From Bacteroidota bacterium (GTDB lineage: Bacteria; Bacteroidota; Ignavibacteria; Kryptoniales; JAKASW01), in assembly GCA_021825585.1 (NCBI GenBank), contig JAKAGT010000011.1, positions 1-64,000 on the forward strand: DNA of 64,000 bases, in the 5' to 3' direction. Both the position numbers and the translations under genes were made by a program. Shown one piece after another: positions 8,101-16,172 of the stretch (position 1 is its first letter; each line of letters starts with the position of its first letter). Below the pieces are notes generated by a model. It did no database searches, was not told the DNA's origin, and saw nothing but the letters and a program-made list of their open reading frames with translations.

Positions 8101-8709
8101 GTCGATTCCTCTTATGGATACTGGCGGGTCGAGATAAGCGATACCGCTAAGTTGCCCGGCACATTCACCTTTACCATCCTGCCCCGGGACAGGTATTACA
8201 ATGTCAACCCGACAGAGCAAGTCATAGTCAACATCGCATCAAACGAAGTGGGCGGAGTCGATTTCGGAACCAACCCGAAGGCCGTCAAGGGACGGACGAC
8301 ATTCTCCGCCTGCTCGTCGCTCCCGATATCCGGCCTGACGATTTACGTTTTCAACGGCGATATGTCACGTATCTACGGCGAAGGGACAATCGCCTCCGTG
8401 AACGATGTCAGTGTAAGTCCGGAAATCCCCGGAGAGTTCGCTTTGAGTCAGAACTACCCGAATCCATTCAACCCAAGCACGGAGATATTTTTCGAATTAC
8501 CGGAGGCTTCCGCCGTAAGAGTTGCCGTCTACGATATACTTGGGCGTTCGGTCAGGACACTTATCGACAGGAATATGACGGCGGGCAGGTACAGGGTCCG
8601 TTGGGACGGTTTGAACAATGGCGGAACCCCGGTTGGCGCCGGAGTGTATTTTTACCGCCTCAATGCAGGAAAACACACTCAGGTCAAGAAGATGTTGATG
8701 CTGAGATGA
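5182..8709 (+). CDS. large T9SS-secreted repeat protein (paralogue of the window-start gene)
   Basis: A 1175-residue protein. The N-terminus has a signal-peptide-like segment (hydrophobic IITSVMPVIILFVTAC, then TTAAAQ as a likely cleavage site). The VTAC stretch also resembles a lipobox, so the mode of processing is open. The body is Ser/Thr/Gly-rich beta-type sequence in several Ig-like or bacterial-adhesin-like modules without a recognised enzyme. From about residue 1086 it carries the type IX sorting domain: NYPNPFNP, VYDILGRSV, GVYFYRLNAG and a basic tail. The ATG is supported by AGGAGG 5 nt upstream. It is similar across its second half to the protein encoded at 3-2060, so the two are tandem paralogues separated by the repeat and toxin-antitoxin island. 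A cell-surface or gliding-related adhesin role is inference. Confidence 0.92.
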   Translation: MSRISIHPACIITSVMPVIILFVTACYTTAAAQVGAACYDTTLIPLQHTASSVGDSLRYKPSTITIIESVAGRLLDAPGDSVKITLPSGFNLLPDSVITISSSSTRPTGIRLDTAGTSAGTNGLQQGSTGSKLRMKAASNSGSGLYVSFMLKTSSTEPDTVTIDGIYVQSVDTTNVMYDSTTGGVLQLSQIGVPSNATFLSRLTALPGPAARIGFGPASRIPSANQSAGNIINTQPGGSPSADTGRGIVIEFLDRMNNLTSYGTSTPKVRALLSLTNMAGNGALSGTSATHWYGDHRVAMSFDSLCYLKAEKIDLEFSFGGFSINSNTTALSAGITVAPGKAANISASITSKDEYAVDETKKYNLVVTDKYFNPVNPTWIQARELTPHGGIFTGTGIHGDSICTGTGSSLGEAALTFDPSNYFVGRDTLLFIARSSSPAAKHYRDVLIMPGELGGIIADYAPTVNGAALSESVAAGGTVYVRAFLRDSYGNPIDADSKSGITFSLGSILGKNMSLNQSGKVLTNSIEEAQYLNSTNTAVGMAIPYNVSINVRGFADTVVANCENYSIPVLIPIRSSMPAVIKMVQTSGRDSSVVASEHAGTITFSDSVWDAFGNLAEDPGPSVTLEPGHPSYAIIFSTRGLVTFPGVPVNSTGSVIDTSYPMAGVVSRTVSSGEKAGIDTMKSWPASNQSLVVSTPVWITPAVFSNLVLTADGEDVMLAGETRTFEVEKQDAFGNHIDWGLPGGNLRTNSGKITEPTADQITADSAGLHAGAVNAGRNRGGSVTEIYSIVGQPGIASVGGTLAAAFPFTASAAGPDTESIYVKLASGGITAYDTLNVVSTSTGTVRRLQVMLDTTNALSHLAGDSVRITVTARDSSGHRVYTYAHGEHALSLNSTAFDPSASKDTTHHFTYRDICGKHVRSTGVSICDTVFKQGQAVFYLHKFAVDSLPNTVSISGNGCCDTSEASVLFHPLPVDSSYGYWRVEISDTAKLPGTFTFTILPRDRYYNVNPTEQVIVNIASNEVGGVDFGTNPKAVKGRTTFSACSSLPISGLTIYVFNGDMSRIYGEGTIASVNDVSVSPEIPGEFALSQNYPNPFNPSTEIFFELPEASAVRVAVYDILGRSVRTLIDRNMTAGRYRVRWDGLNNGGTPVGAGVYFYRLNAGKHTQVKKMLMLR

Positions 8710-9342
8710 AGGTGGGACAGATGAAAGTGGGTACGTAACGAGGAAATGGGACCAATAGCCTGCCAGGGGGCCCTTCTCTTCGGAGTGTAGGTTTGCGCGA
8801 AAGTTGACGTTTTGGAACGATTATTTGTAAGTGCGTTGAATTTATTTTCAAGTTGGAATATATTTCTCGGTACATGTCGCTGAATACCGGCGTTGTGATG
8901 CACGTACGGGGATTTGCTTTCGAGAGATCCTCCAGATAGAGTTTCCGATACGTTGAAAGGGCGGTTAATTTCTCGGGCTTTTCGTGGCTAATCGTCTTTA
9001 AGATCACAAGCGAAGCTAGTGCAACGGCAAAGCCCCGCCAGTCGTCCCAATTGGCGTATGAATCAAATGGCTCACGCACGGGTTGGAGCAAAGCCTGATA
9101 GAACTAAACGTCATGGCTTCAGGAACCGGAATTTTTTCCGAGATTACGTGTGAATAGAATCGTCAAATAGATTTTGAATGAATCAAGAAGATTCTCAAGA
9201 GATTGGCAGTGTGACTGAGATGACTAAAACTGATACCGGTAGCATGAACTTGTGGAATCCCGATCGGTCGGGATTTCTGCCGGCTAGCCTTCCCCGCGTT
9301 AGATTGGCACTGGTACCGAAAAATAAAAAAGGAGAACATTAA
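8710..9342. other. intergenic region, no convincing gene
   Basis: A 135-codon minus-strand frame (about 8684-9091, TTG start) crosses this region and overlaps the end of the T9SS gene. It has no recognisable family and no good ribosome binding site, so it is not called. At 9256-9275 a perfect 8-bp stem, AATCCCGA with TCGGGATT around TCGG, lies some 65 bp before the ferredoxin start. No clear promoter was found. Confidence 0.4.
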
Positions 9343-9681
9343 ATGGCTACGATGATCACTGAGGAGTGCATTAACTGTGGCGCATGCGAGCCGGAGTGCC
9401 CGAACACGGCTATCTACGCTGGCGGCGTCGAGTGGGACCTCCTCGGCGAAAAGCATCCCCCTGTCTCAAATGATTTCTATTACATTGTGCCCGATAAGTG
9501 CACTGAGTGCGTGGGTCACCACGAGCAGGAACAGTGCGCCGCGGTATGTCCGGTTGACTGCTGCGTCCCCGATCCGAATCATGTTGAGTCGGAAGAGGTG
9601 CTTTTTGCCAGGGCAGTGCAGTTGAATCCCGAACTGGCGGGGCTTGAGCTCACTGCGGCCAATTCAAAATTCCACAAGTGA
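9343..9681 (+). CDS. 2[4Fe-4S] ferredoxin, long-loop type
   Basis: A 112-residue soluble electron carrier. Cluster motifs are C9-x2-C12-x2-C15-x3-C19-P and C53-x2-C56-x8-C65-x3-C69-P. The eight-residue spacing in the second motif is the insertion seen in Chromatium/Chlorobium-type ferredoxins of low potential. A 30-residue segment after the first cluster and an acidic C-terminal extension follow that pattern. The start is backed by AAAGGAGA. It is monocistronic, with a terminator directly downstream. A role as partner of the 2-oxoacid:ferredoxin oxidoreductase at 59-64 kb is plausible but inferred. Confidence 0.93.
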   Translation: MATMITEECINCGACEPECPNTAIYAGGVEWDLLGEKHPPVSNDFYYIVPDKCTECVGHHEQEQCAAVCPVDCCVPDPNHVESEEVLFARAVQLNPELAGLELTAANSKFHK

Positions 9682-9722
9682 GCGGAATAGGTTTGGCTGG
9701 TCTGTCGAAGTGACGGACCTGG

Positions 9723-9757
9723 AAAAGGTCGGGTTTGAACGCCCGGCCTTTTTTTAT
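9723..9757 (+). terminator. rho-independent terminator after the ferredoxin gene
   Basis: AAGGTCGGG pairs with CCCGGCCTT (one G-T pair) around an 8-nt loop, followed by TTTTT. It lies about 45 bp after the ferredoxin stop. Confidence 0.85.
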
Positions 9758-9813
9758 ATGCGGTAACAGACGGTGGTTCTTGCGGGCCGTCCTGTTGAAG
9801 GCACGGGCGATTC

Positions 9814-10425
9814 CTACTTTTTCTTTACAAGCACGACTTTTGACAGAGTGACCTTTGTTATTTCCAAAGCCAACGGCCTCACCGTCGGATTTATCGACCT
9901 GAGCATCACCGTGCCTCCGTCGAAATAGGCGATTTTCAGAGTCTCTTTCTGAATTCCGACCTTTGCGGCTACGAGGTCGCCGTCCTTGATATGCGCGTTC
10001 CGGGAGAGAAGCACGCGGTCCCCCGAGGCGAGAATCGGGTAAACGCCCATGCCATTCTGCTTACTGACCTGAAGCCACTGAAGCCCTGCCGATTTGTTCC
10101 CATCGCCCTTGCCGTCCTTCTTCCCCGAGGAGTGCGTTAATTCCTGGAGCAGAATGCTCTCTGCGAATTGGCCGTCCCCTTTCGTCGATTCGACGGTATC
10201 GGGCTGTCTCTCACCATTGAAAAACAACTTTGTAACGTCGCATCCATTTGCGATAAGCGGAACGACGATATGCTGGACGTCGAGCACTCCCTTGATGTAC
10301 TTGCTTACGTTGGCTGGACTGATATGCATGTGCTCCGCAAACTCTTTCTTGGTCCAGCCCTTCGACCTTATGAACTCTTCCAGGCGGTGCCCGGTTTCAG
10401 GTGGGGACACGGCTACCATAAACAT
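9814..10425 (-). CDS. XRE-type HTH regulator with S24/LexA-like C-terminal domain
   Basis: A 203-residue protein. Residues about 12-60 form a helix-turn-helix of the XRE class (RLEEFIRSKGWTKKEFAEHM, then ISPANVSKYIKG). After a polar Ser/Gly/Lys linker, residues about 113-203 resemble the S24 peptidase/cI C-terminal domain: GVYPILASGDRVLLSR, KDGDLVAAKV, LKIAYFDGGTVMLRSINP. In true LexA/cI proteins a Ser sits in a G-S-M motif just before this strand; here the position reads MGVYP, so the catalytic Ser seems absent while the Lys (TLKI) may remain. It is therefore probably a regulator that dimerises but does not cleave itself. It faces away from the inverted-repeat element at 10548-10665. Confidence 0.8.
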   Translation of the reverse strand: MFMVAVSPPETGHRLEEFIRSKGWTKKEFAEHMHISPANVSKYIKGVLDVQHIVVPLIANGCDVTKLFFNGERQPDTVESTKGDGQFAESILLQELTHSSGKKDGKGDGNKSAGLQWLQVSKQNGMGVYPILASGDRVLLSRNAHIKDGDLVAAKVGIQKETLKIAYFDGGTVMLRSINPTVRPLALEITKVTLSKVVLVKKK

Positions 10426-10547
10426 TACTACTTTGTGCTTGACCTTGTGTCGTAAAGATTATTATAATGTTTGGTCTCGATCGTATCTCTTTTGCTTGGG
10501 GATATGATACGAAACAAGTTGGCTATTATCAACGACATACGAACGAA

Positions 10548-10665
10548 CTAGTGCCATTCCAACTAATTTTACCAAACAACGTGCAGGTAAAATTACTGTT
10601 GGAATGAGCATCCCGCCCGCTTTTGGCGGGACCAAGTTAGTAAATGATAGTTGGATCGGCACTAG
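10548..10665. repeat. nested inverted-repeat element (possible MITE or structured RNA)
   Basis: The outer arms CTAGTGCC-ATT-CCAACT (10548-10564) and AGTTGG-ATC-GGCACTAG (10649-10665) are complementary except at the central triplet. Inside, CATTCCAAC-TAATTTTACC (10555-10573) pairs with GGTAAAATTA-CT-GTTGGAATG (10586-10606), a 19-bp stem with a 2-nt bulge and 12-nt loop. A third hairpin is CCCGCC/GGCGGG (10612-10630). The CCAAC segment can pair with either GTTGG at 10598 or AGTTGG at 10649, so two structures exclude each other. No flanking target duplication was found. It contains no ORF. Confidence 0.65.
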
Positions 10666-10715
10666 CCGTGCTGAGGCTAATGATCAGCAAAGCGGAGTTG
10701 GCGAGGAGGCGTAAC

Positions 10716-10844
10716 ATGGCCGGACATTCTGGAAATATGTTTTTCTACGTAAGAATGTACTGTACCGCTGGCTTGGATCGGGTTAGACCTTTCTTGCCAG
10801 GAAACTCGCAGGCCCTGCAGACTCTTGCAAGGATTCCTCTCTAG
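10716..10844 (+). CDS. hypothetical 42-residue small protein
   Basis: A short frame starting at an ATG preceded by a full GAGGAGG ribosome binding site 6 nt upstream, one of the best in the window. The predicted peptide has no recognised family, with a hydrophobic/aromatic patch NMFFYVRMYC near residues 7-16. It lies 50 bp after the inverted-repeat element and 92 bp before the kinase gene. It may be a real small protein, a leader peptide or chance. Confidence 0.35.
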   Translation: MAGHSGNMFFYVRMYCTAGLDRVRPFLPGNSQALQTLARIPL

Positions 10845-10936
10845 ATTCTGGTCCCAGGTGGCTTATACGAGCTGCAAGGCTGTTTCCTGAACCTGTAAAG
10901 CGAATTACGCAATTCCCAAGTGCGCGGGAGACAGAA

Positions 10937-13669
10937 GTGTTGCATATAGATTTATCCATCAAAACAAAAGTCCTCCTTTTGTTTTCCCTGCTTCTATTTG
11001 CAATTGGTGGGGTGCTGGCATACCTGACAATCGATTCTGTTCGTAATGACTGGGCCGAATCCGAGATGTTGGAGAAGTATGGCCTTGCGGAAACCGAGGC
11101 GGAGAACATATCCAGATGGATAGAGGGTGAAGCGAGGGCCATAAGTCACGTTGCCGATACGGTGGAATTTGACTTGAAGGGTGCCGGGCGGGCGGATGAA
11201 GAGCTGAAAATGGTCAGCGAGCTGCTTAGCAGGGGTGGAAGCGAACCGGCCATTCTCGTCATGTCTAAGAAGGGGGAAGTCATTTATCGGGACAATGCAA
11301 CCGACTGGGATCAAGTATCCATGGGCGAGGTCAGAAAGACCAACAGGTCGCTTGTGACGAACAAGAATCCCGATGCCGAGATGCCTCCCTTTTACGTATC
11401 ACCGAGGAGTACCAGGTTCCTTTTCGTTGTACCCAAGAGAACCACCGAGGGAAAACTCGTCGGGACGCTGAATGTCCTTCTTACTTATAGCAATGCCGTG
11501 TTTCAGATCGGCTCGCGCCTGTCAGGGCCAACAATCGAGTGGTATATCCTTTCTTCGGATTCACTGAATTTCTACAAGCCGCATTCTGGAGACCAACGGG
11601 CACTCCTTGGGGGCTGGAGCCAGAGGCCCCGAGAGCTTCTTTCAAAAGACGGCGGTTACTTCATCAGCTCAGGAGGAGTAACCTGTTCCTACGCATTGAT
11701 ACCACATACCGACAGCTACGTTACAATTCTCGATCCCGTACCGGGTTTTGGCACTGCGCTGAGAAACCTGGTGAGACTCCAGATCGGGTTTGCCGTCATA
11801 GCTTTGTTTCTCATCGTGTCGTTGTCGTTTTTTGTTTCCAACTCTCTTGTGCGTCCTATAAAGGCTCTGAAGAAAGGAGTCGAGTCGCTGAGGAACGATA
11901 CATTCTCCGAGGTAACAGCCAAAGCTTCCGGAGAGATCGGTGACCTGCTCGACACTTTTAACGATATGGGACGTTTGCTTCAGAAAAACCGCAAAGAGCT
12001 GCGATCTCTCAGCGATTTCGCAAGCTCTTTGATAACCGATGTCCAGGAAGAAGATGTTTATATAAAGGTAGCTAAGGCCGTCGCGGAGGCCTTCGAGGCG
12101 GCGGCGGTCATATTGTCAATTGAAGAGAAGGGTGTGCTCATTCCCAAGGGTACGGTGGGAATCGCAGAGGACCTGATAGATCACCTGCGAATTAAAGTCG
12201 GGGAAGGTCTGATGGGTACAATCTTCAAAGAGGGAAAAGGGGCAATTGTGAACGATCTGTCGAGCGATCGAAGGGTTAAGTACACAAGGATAGTGGAAGA
12301 GCAACAATTCAATAAATTCGCGGGGGTCCCTCTATCGGTTCAGGACAGGAACATCGGGGTTCTCGCTATCTTGAATCCGATGGATAATCGCGATTTTAAT
12401 AAGTCCGACTTGTATCTCCTCACGACATTTGCCGGCCAGGCTGCGATAAGAATAAGGAATCACGACCTGTTCGAAGAGTTAGAGACAGACATGGAGAGGA
12501 TCCAGCAGCTACAGTCGGGCCTGATACAATCAGAAAAGCTTGCTGCGGTTGGCCAGATGGTTTCGGGAGTCGCTCATGAACTCAACAATCCACTTGGTGT
12601 AGTTCTCGGATATGCCCAGCTGGCTTCGGAGAGGACAGATGATGAAATCCTGTCCCAGCACCTCAAGAAGATAGAGGATGCCGCTGAAAGGGCTGCAACA
12701 ATCGTCAGGAATTTACTTGCCTTCTCGAGGAAGAGAGAAGTAAGCCAGCAGACGGTTAATCTCAATGATGTCATTAGAAGCGTCTGTGACCTGGTGCATC
12801 CTCAGTTGGTGTCAAATGATATCACGCTCCGTCTGAACCTGAGTGAACAGCTCCCCAGTACGACGGGTGATTTCCAGCAGCTTCAGCAGGTTTTCCTAAA
12901 CCTCGTGACAAATTCCATCCATGCGATGGAGGAAAACACTCGCGGGAGGCTGGTAATCTCGACTTTTCATGAAGGCCCGAACCTGGTTGCGACGGTGTCA
13001 GACGACGGCAATGGCATAAGTCCAGAAAACTTGTCCAAAGTATTTGAGCCGTTTTTCACCACGAAGCCTGTCGGTAAGGGAACGGGCTTGGGCCTGAGCC
13101 TGTGCTACGGCATTATCAAGCAGCATGGTGGTGACATAACTGTTCAAAGTCCTAATGACAGGGGAACTGTTTTCACGGTTGAGTTACCCATCAGGGAGGC
13201 GTCCGGGCCTGGTCAGCACTTGTCCCTCCCGGATGTTTTTCACGGCGTTTCAGACTGCAGGATCCTGGTGGTCGAAGATGAACCTGCGATGCAAACCCTG
13301 CTAAAAGACCTGCTGGAGAGGTACGGCTGCAAAGTCTCAACCGCTAACAATGGGAAAGAAGCGCTGGAAGTTCTCCAAAATACGCAGACTGACATGATCA
13401 TTTCCGACTTGAAAATGCCGGAGATGGACGGAGAGGAATTTTACCGGATATGTATTTCAGAGCGCCCGGAATACAAGGACAGGTTTATCTTCTCGAGCGG
13501 CGATACGGCTTCGAGGCAAACGCACGAATTCCTGGAAAATACCCATTGCGAGGTTTTGCTGAAGCCGTTCTCAAGTGCGCAACTCCTTGCGGCTATTAAC
13601 AGAATCAGAGAGAGGCTGGCCTCGAACAACGCGGCAGACAGCCGGGATGAGTATATCTCAAGGCTTTGA
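10937..13669 (+). CDS. transmembrane hybrid sensor histidine kinase (HAMP-GAF-HisKA-HATPase-REC)
   Basis: A 910-residue inner-membrane kinase. Domains in order: TM helix about 12-31 (LLLFSLLLFAIGGVLAYL), extracytoplasmic sensor about 35-275 (Cache-like, judged from size and position), TM helix about 278-300, HAMP about 300-352, GAF about 375-515, HisKA with the phospho-acceptor at H547 (VAHELNNPLG), HATPase with FEPFFTTKPVGKGTGLGL, and a C-terminal receiver with D824 (IISDLKMPEMDG). The GTG start is supported by GGGAG 6 nt upstream. No response regulator with an output domain is adjacent, so phosphate transfer to an unlinked partner is expected. The signal sensed is unknown. Confidence 0.92.
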   Translation: MLHIDLSIKTKVLLLFSLLLFAIGGVLAYLTIDSVRNDWAESEMLEKYGLAETEAENISRWIEGEARAISHVADTVEFDLKGAGRADEELKMVSELLSRGGSEPAILVMSKKGEVIYRDNATDWDQVSMGEVRKTNRSLVTNKNPDAEMPPFYVSPRSTRFLFVVPKRTTEGKLVGTLNVLLTYSNAVFQIGSRLSGPTIEWYILSSDSLNFYKPHSGDQRALLGGWSQRPRELLSKDGGYFISSGGVTCSYALIPHTDSYVTILDPVPGFGTALRNLVRLQIGFAVIALFLIVSLSFFVSNSLVRPIKALKKGVESLRNDTFSEVTAKASGEIGDLLDTFNDMGRLLQKNRKELRSLSDFASSLITDVQEEDVYIKVAKAVAEAFEAAAVILSIEEKGVLIPKGTVGIAEDLIDHLRIKVGEGLMGTIFKEGKGAIVNDLSSDRRVKYTRIVEEQQFNKFAGVPLSVQDRNIGVLAILNPMDNRDFNKSDLYLLTTFAGQAAIRIRNHDLFEELETDMERIQQLQSGLIQSEKLAAVGQMVSGVAHELNNPLGVVLGYAQLASERTDDEILSQHLKKIEDAAERAATIVRNLLAFSRKREVSQQTVNLNDVIRSVCDLVHPQLVSNDITLRLNLSEQLPSTTGDFQQLQQVFLNLVTNSIHAMEENTRGRLVISTFHEGPNLVATVSDDGNGISPENLSKVFEPFFTTKPVGKGTGLGLSLCYGIIKQHGGDITVQSPNDRGTVFTVELPIREASGPGQHLSLPDVFHGVSDCRILVVEDEPAMQTLLKDLLERYGCKVSTANNGKEALEVLQNTQTDMIISDLKMPEMDGEEFYRICISERPEYKDRFIFSSGDTASRQTHEFLENTHCEVLLKPFSSAQLLAAINRIRERLASNNAADSRDEYISRL

Positions 13670-13971
13670 AACAAAAGACTGCAATCATGGCGTCAGGGGG
13701 TAGGAAAACATCATGATTTATTTCCCGGGGCATTCCCGTTGCCGGGATGCTTTCTGATGAGGGGACTACCAGCGATGGATGGTCGCGCCCTGAAGGTCCT
13801 GTGCGTGGTTTCCTTGTTCCGCCTCGTCTTACGATAACAACTCATCCCTTCCCCCGCCACTCCTCTCGCACTTATTCCCGCCCTTTTTTGTTTATGATTT
13901 ATGTTGACTAACTTGAGAAAGGCCTTATTGCTCGTTTCTCAGATGGAATCACCAAATATGATGGTATTTAT
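13670..13971. other. intergenic region
   Basis: No gene was seen. A GC-rich imperfect hairpin around 13724-13748 (CCCGGGGCA against TGCCGGG) could end transcription of the kinase gene, but it lacks a T-run. A TTGACT at 13904 has no good -10 partner. Confidence 0.4.
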
Positions 13972-14826
13972 ATGCGAATCGGCAGTTATACATTGACTGC
14001 TCTCGAGACGGGACGCTTCTATCTCGACGGTGGAGCGATGTTCGGGGTTATCCCGAAGGTGTTATGGAACCGAACGAACCCGGCTGACGACAGGAACAGG
14101 ATTGAGCTGGGACTGCGAACGCTTCTGATAAGGGACGACAAGCGGTGCATCATGGTCGATACCGGAATCGGGGAGAACTGGGATCCGAAATTTTCCGATA
14201 TCTATGGCGTCGACCATTCCAGATACTCGCTGGAGAAGTCGCTCCGCGGTGCAGGGCTGTCGTTTGCCGATATTACCGACGTGATAATCACGCACCTTCA
14301 TTTCGATCATGCCGGAGGCGCGACACATCGTACCGAGAATGGAGAGGTGGTTCCTGCGTTCCCGAATGCGAACTATTACATTCAGAAGAAACATTACGAA
14401 TGGGCCGTCAACCCATCTGAAAAAGATCAGGCAAGTTTTGTCAAAGAGAGGTACGTCCCACTTTTTGAATTGGGGAAGCTGAGACTGCTGGAGGGCGAGG
14501 TCGAATTATTGCCCGGTATTCACATCAGACTTTCCGACGGACACACGACAGCGCAGCAGAATGTCCTCGTGACAGACGGCGCCAAATCACTCTATCACCC
14601 CGGCGATATGATTCCAACATCATCTCATGTTCCCCTTCCGTTCATAATGGGATATGATAATTTCCCCCTCATCACGTTGGAGGAAAAGAAGAATGTGTTG
14701 AAGAGAGCCGTGGAAAACGGGTGGCTCCTGTTTTTCGAGCACGATCCCAGGTACGCGGCCACTTACGTCGAAAAAACCGAGAAGGGGTATAAGGCGGTTA
14801 AGCCGGTGGATTTGAATCTGGAATGA
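13972..14826 (+). CDS. metallo-beta-lactamase fold hydrolase
   Basis: A 284-residue cytoplasmic protein with no signal peptide. The zinc-binding motif THLHFDHAGG (HxHxDH) lies near residues 106-115. Further metal ligands are expected at LSDGHTTAQQNV and LYHPGDM. VDTGIGENWDP precedes the motif. Overall it follows the quorum-quenching lactonase / glyoxalase II-like branch, but the substrate cannot be assigned. It is followed by a Rieske protein and queG on the same strand with a gap of about 50 bp, so it may head that group. Confidence 0.85.
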   Translation: MRIGSYTLTALETGRFYLDGGAMFGVIPKVLWNRTNPADDRNRIELGLRTLLIRDDKRCIMVDTGIGENWDPKFSDIYGVDHSRYSLEKSLRGAGLSFADITDVIITHLHFDHAGGATHRTENGEVVPAFPNANYYIQKKHYEWAVNPSEKDQASFVKERYVPLFELGKLRLLEGEVELLPGIHIRLSDGHTTAQQNVLVTDGAKSLYHPGDMIPTSSHVPLPFIMGYDNFPLITLEEKKNVLKRAVENGWLLFFEHDPRYAATYVEKTEKGYKAVKPVDLNLE

Positions 14827-14878
14827 CCGTGCGATGCCACCGAAGGAATGACGGGAAACCGGGAATAATGAGGGAATA

Positions 14879-15211
14879 TTGGGCGAATTCACCGAGATAG
14901 CATTGCTTTCAGAACTCCGGAAAGGCAAGGGAAGCGTGCATAAGTTCGAAGATGACGAGATCGCGCTTGTGAAGCTTGACGGCGGCGTCTACGCTTTCCT
15001 GAACATGTGTCCTCACCAGCACACACCCCTCGTCGACAAATACGGCGGACAGATTGCCGGAGAGAATCTGACGTGCCCGATGCACGGCTGGACCTATCAT
15101 CTCAAAACGGGCAAATGTGTCAACGAGAGCGGAAAGCTGAAGATGCTCGAAGTCAAAATCGAAGGCGGGGTTGTATTTGTAAGGAGAGAGGCCAGGAGCC
15201 AGAGTTGGTGA
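14879..15211 (+). CDS. Rieske [2Fe-2S] ferredoxin-like protein
   Basis: A 110-residue soluble Rieske domain. Cluster ligands are C44 and H46 (CPHQH) and C66 and H69 (CPMHGW). This is the short single-domain form found as a dioxygenase or nitrite-reductase-type electron carrier. The TTG at 14879 is chosen because GAGGG lies 6 nt upstream and it gives a standard N-terminus. The stop overlaps the queG ATG by one base (TGATG), indicating translational coupling. A role as electron donor to the neighbouring reductase is an attractive but unproven idea. Confidence 0.88.
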   Translation: MGEFTEIALLSELRKGKGSVHKFEDDEIALVKLDGGVYAFLNMCPHQHTPLVDKYGGQIAGENLTCPMHGWTYHLKTGKCVNESGKLKMLEVKIEGGVVFVRREARSQSW

Positions 15212-16137
15212 TGGAAGGGAATTCGAAATTCATGAAACAGGCCGCCATCGAGGCAGGATTCGACCTTGTCGGCATTACGGGCGCAGTTCCGCTGAAGGAG
15301 GAATCGGAAAGGCTGAACGAGTGGATACGGCGGGGATATCATGCGACGATGTATTGGATGACGAATGACGGAGGGAAGAGGACGGATCCGGGCAGGATAC
15401 TCCCCGGAGCCCGGTCTGTGATTTCCCTCGGGAGGAACTACTATTTCCCGGCCGGCTATCCCGCCGGGTCGGCAAAAATCTCCCGTTATGCCTGGGGTGA
15501 CGATTACCATATCGTCATTGCCGAAATGCTGAAGAGATACGCCGCTAAGCTTGAAGCGAAATTTCCGGGTCATAAGTTTATTTATTATTGCGATACCGGG
15601 CCGGTAATGGACAAAGTCTGGGCGCAACGGGCAGGGCTTGGTTGGATAGGCAAACATACCAACGTTATCAATCAAAGGAACGGGTCGTGGATGTTCCTCG
15701 CAGAGGTGATAACCGACGTGGAATGTGAATACGATGAGCCGGCCGTCGATCATTGCGGAAGCTGCCGCGCATGCATAGACGCGTGTCCGACGCAGGCAAT
15801 CGTCGAACCGTATGTCCTCGATGGGAACAAGTGTATATCCTTTCTCACTATAGAGAACCGGGACCCGGAAATTCCTGACGGCCTCGCATCGAAGTTGGAG
15901 GGCTGGGTGTTCGGGTGCGACATTTGCCAGGACGTTTGTCCCTGGAACGAGAAGTCTCAAACTGCGACGGAGGATCCGGCTTTTCGTCCGCGCGAAGAAA
16001 ATCTGAATCTGAAAGCCGAAGACATTCATCTAATGACAAGAGAGGAATTCTCGACGAGATTTCGCAAAAGCCCCGTCAAACGGGCGAAGTTCGAGGGTTT
16101 CCGGCGCAACGCAAGTGCTCTTGTTCATTCCAGGTGA
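15211..16137 (+). CDS. queG: epoxyqueuosine reductase
   Basis: A 308-residue iron-sulfur and cobalamin enzyme that reduces epoxyqueuosine to queuosine in tRNA, the last step of queuosine synthesis. Seen: RYAWGDDYHIVIAEML, DTGPVMDKVWAQRAGLGWIGKH, then two 4Fe-4S motifs, CGSCRACIDACPTQAI and CDICQDVCPWN. The upstream frame stays open far into the Rieske gene, so the start is placed at the ATG that overlaps the Rieske stop; a later in-frame ATG at 15232 is possible. No other queuosine gene is in the window. Confidence 0.92.
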   Translation: MEGNSKFMKQAAIEAGFDLVGITGAVPLKEESERLNEWIRRGYHATMYWMTNDGGKRTDPGRILPGARSVISLGRNYYFPAGYPAGSAKISRYAWGDDYHIVIAEMLKRYAAKLEAKFPGHKFIYYCDTGPVMDKVWAQRAGLGWIGKHTNVINQRNGSWMFLAEVITDVECEYDEPAVDHCGSCRACIDACPTQAIVEPYVLDGNKCISFLTIENRDPEIPDGLASKLEGWVFGCDICQDVCPWNEKSQTATEDPAFRPREENLNLKAEDIHLMTREEFSTRFRKSPVKRAKFEGFRRNASALVHSR

Positions 16138-16172
16138 CTACATGAACATTTCAATAAGAAAAGGGAATTCAC

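Noticed and set aside
8684-9091. 135-codon minus-strand ORF behind the second T9SS gene
   Set aside because: TTG start without ribosome binding site, overlap with the end of a solid gene, and no family resemblance.
10420-10472. AAACATTA/TAATGTTT inverted repeat around the start of the S24-like regulator, as an operator
   Set aside because: The arms are 37 bp apart, AT-rich and include the start codon; chance is likely. A TATAAT on the minus strand at 10461-10466 has no -35 partner.
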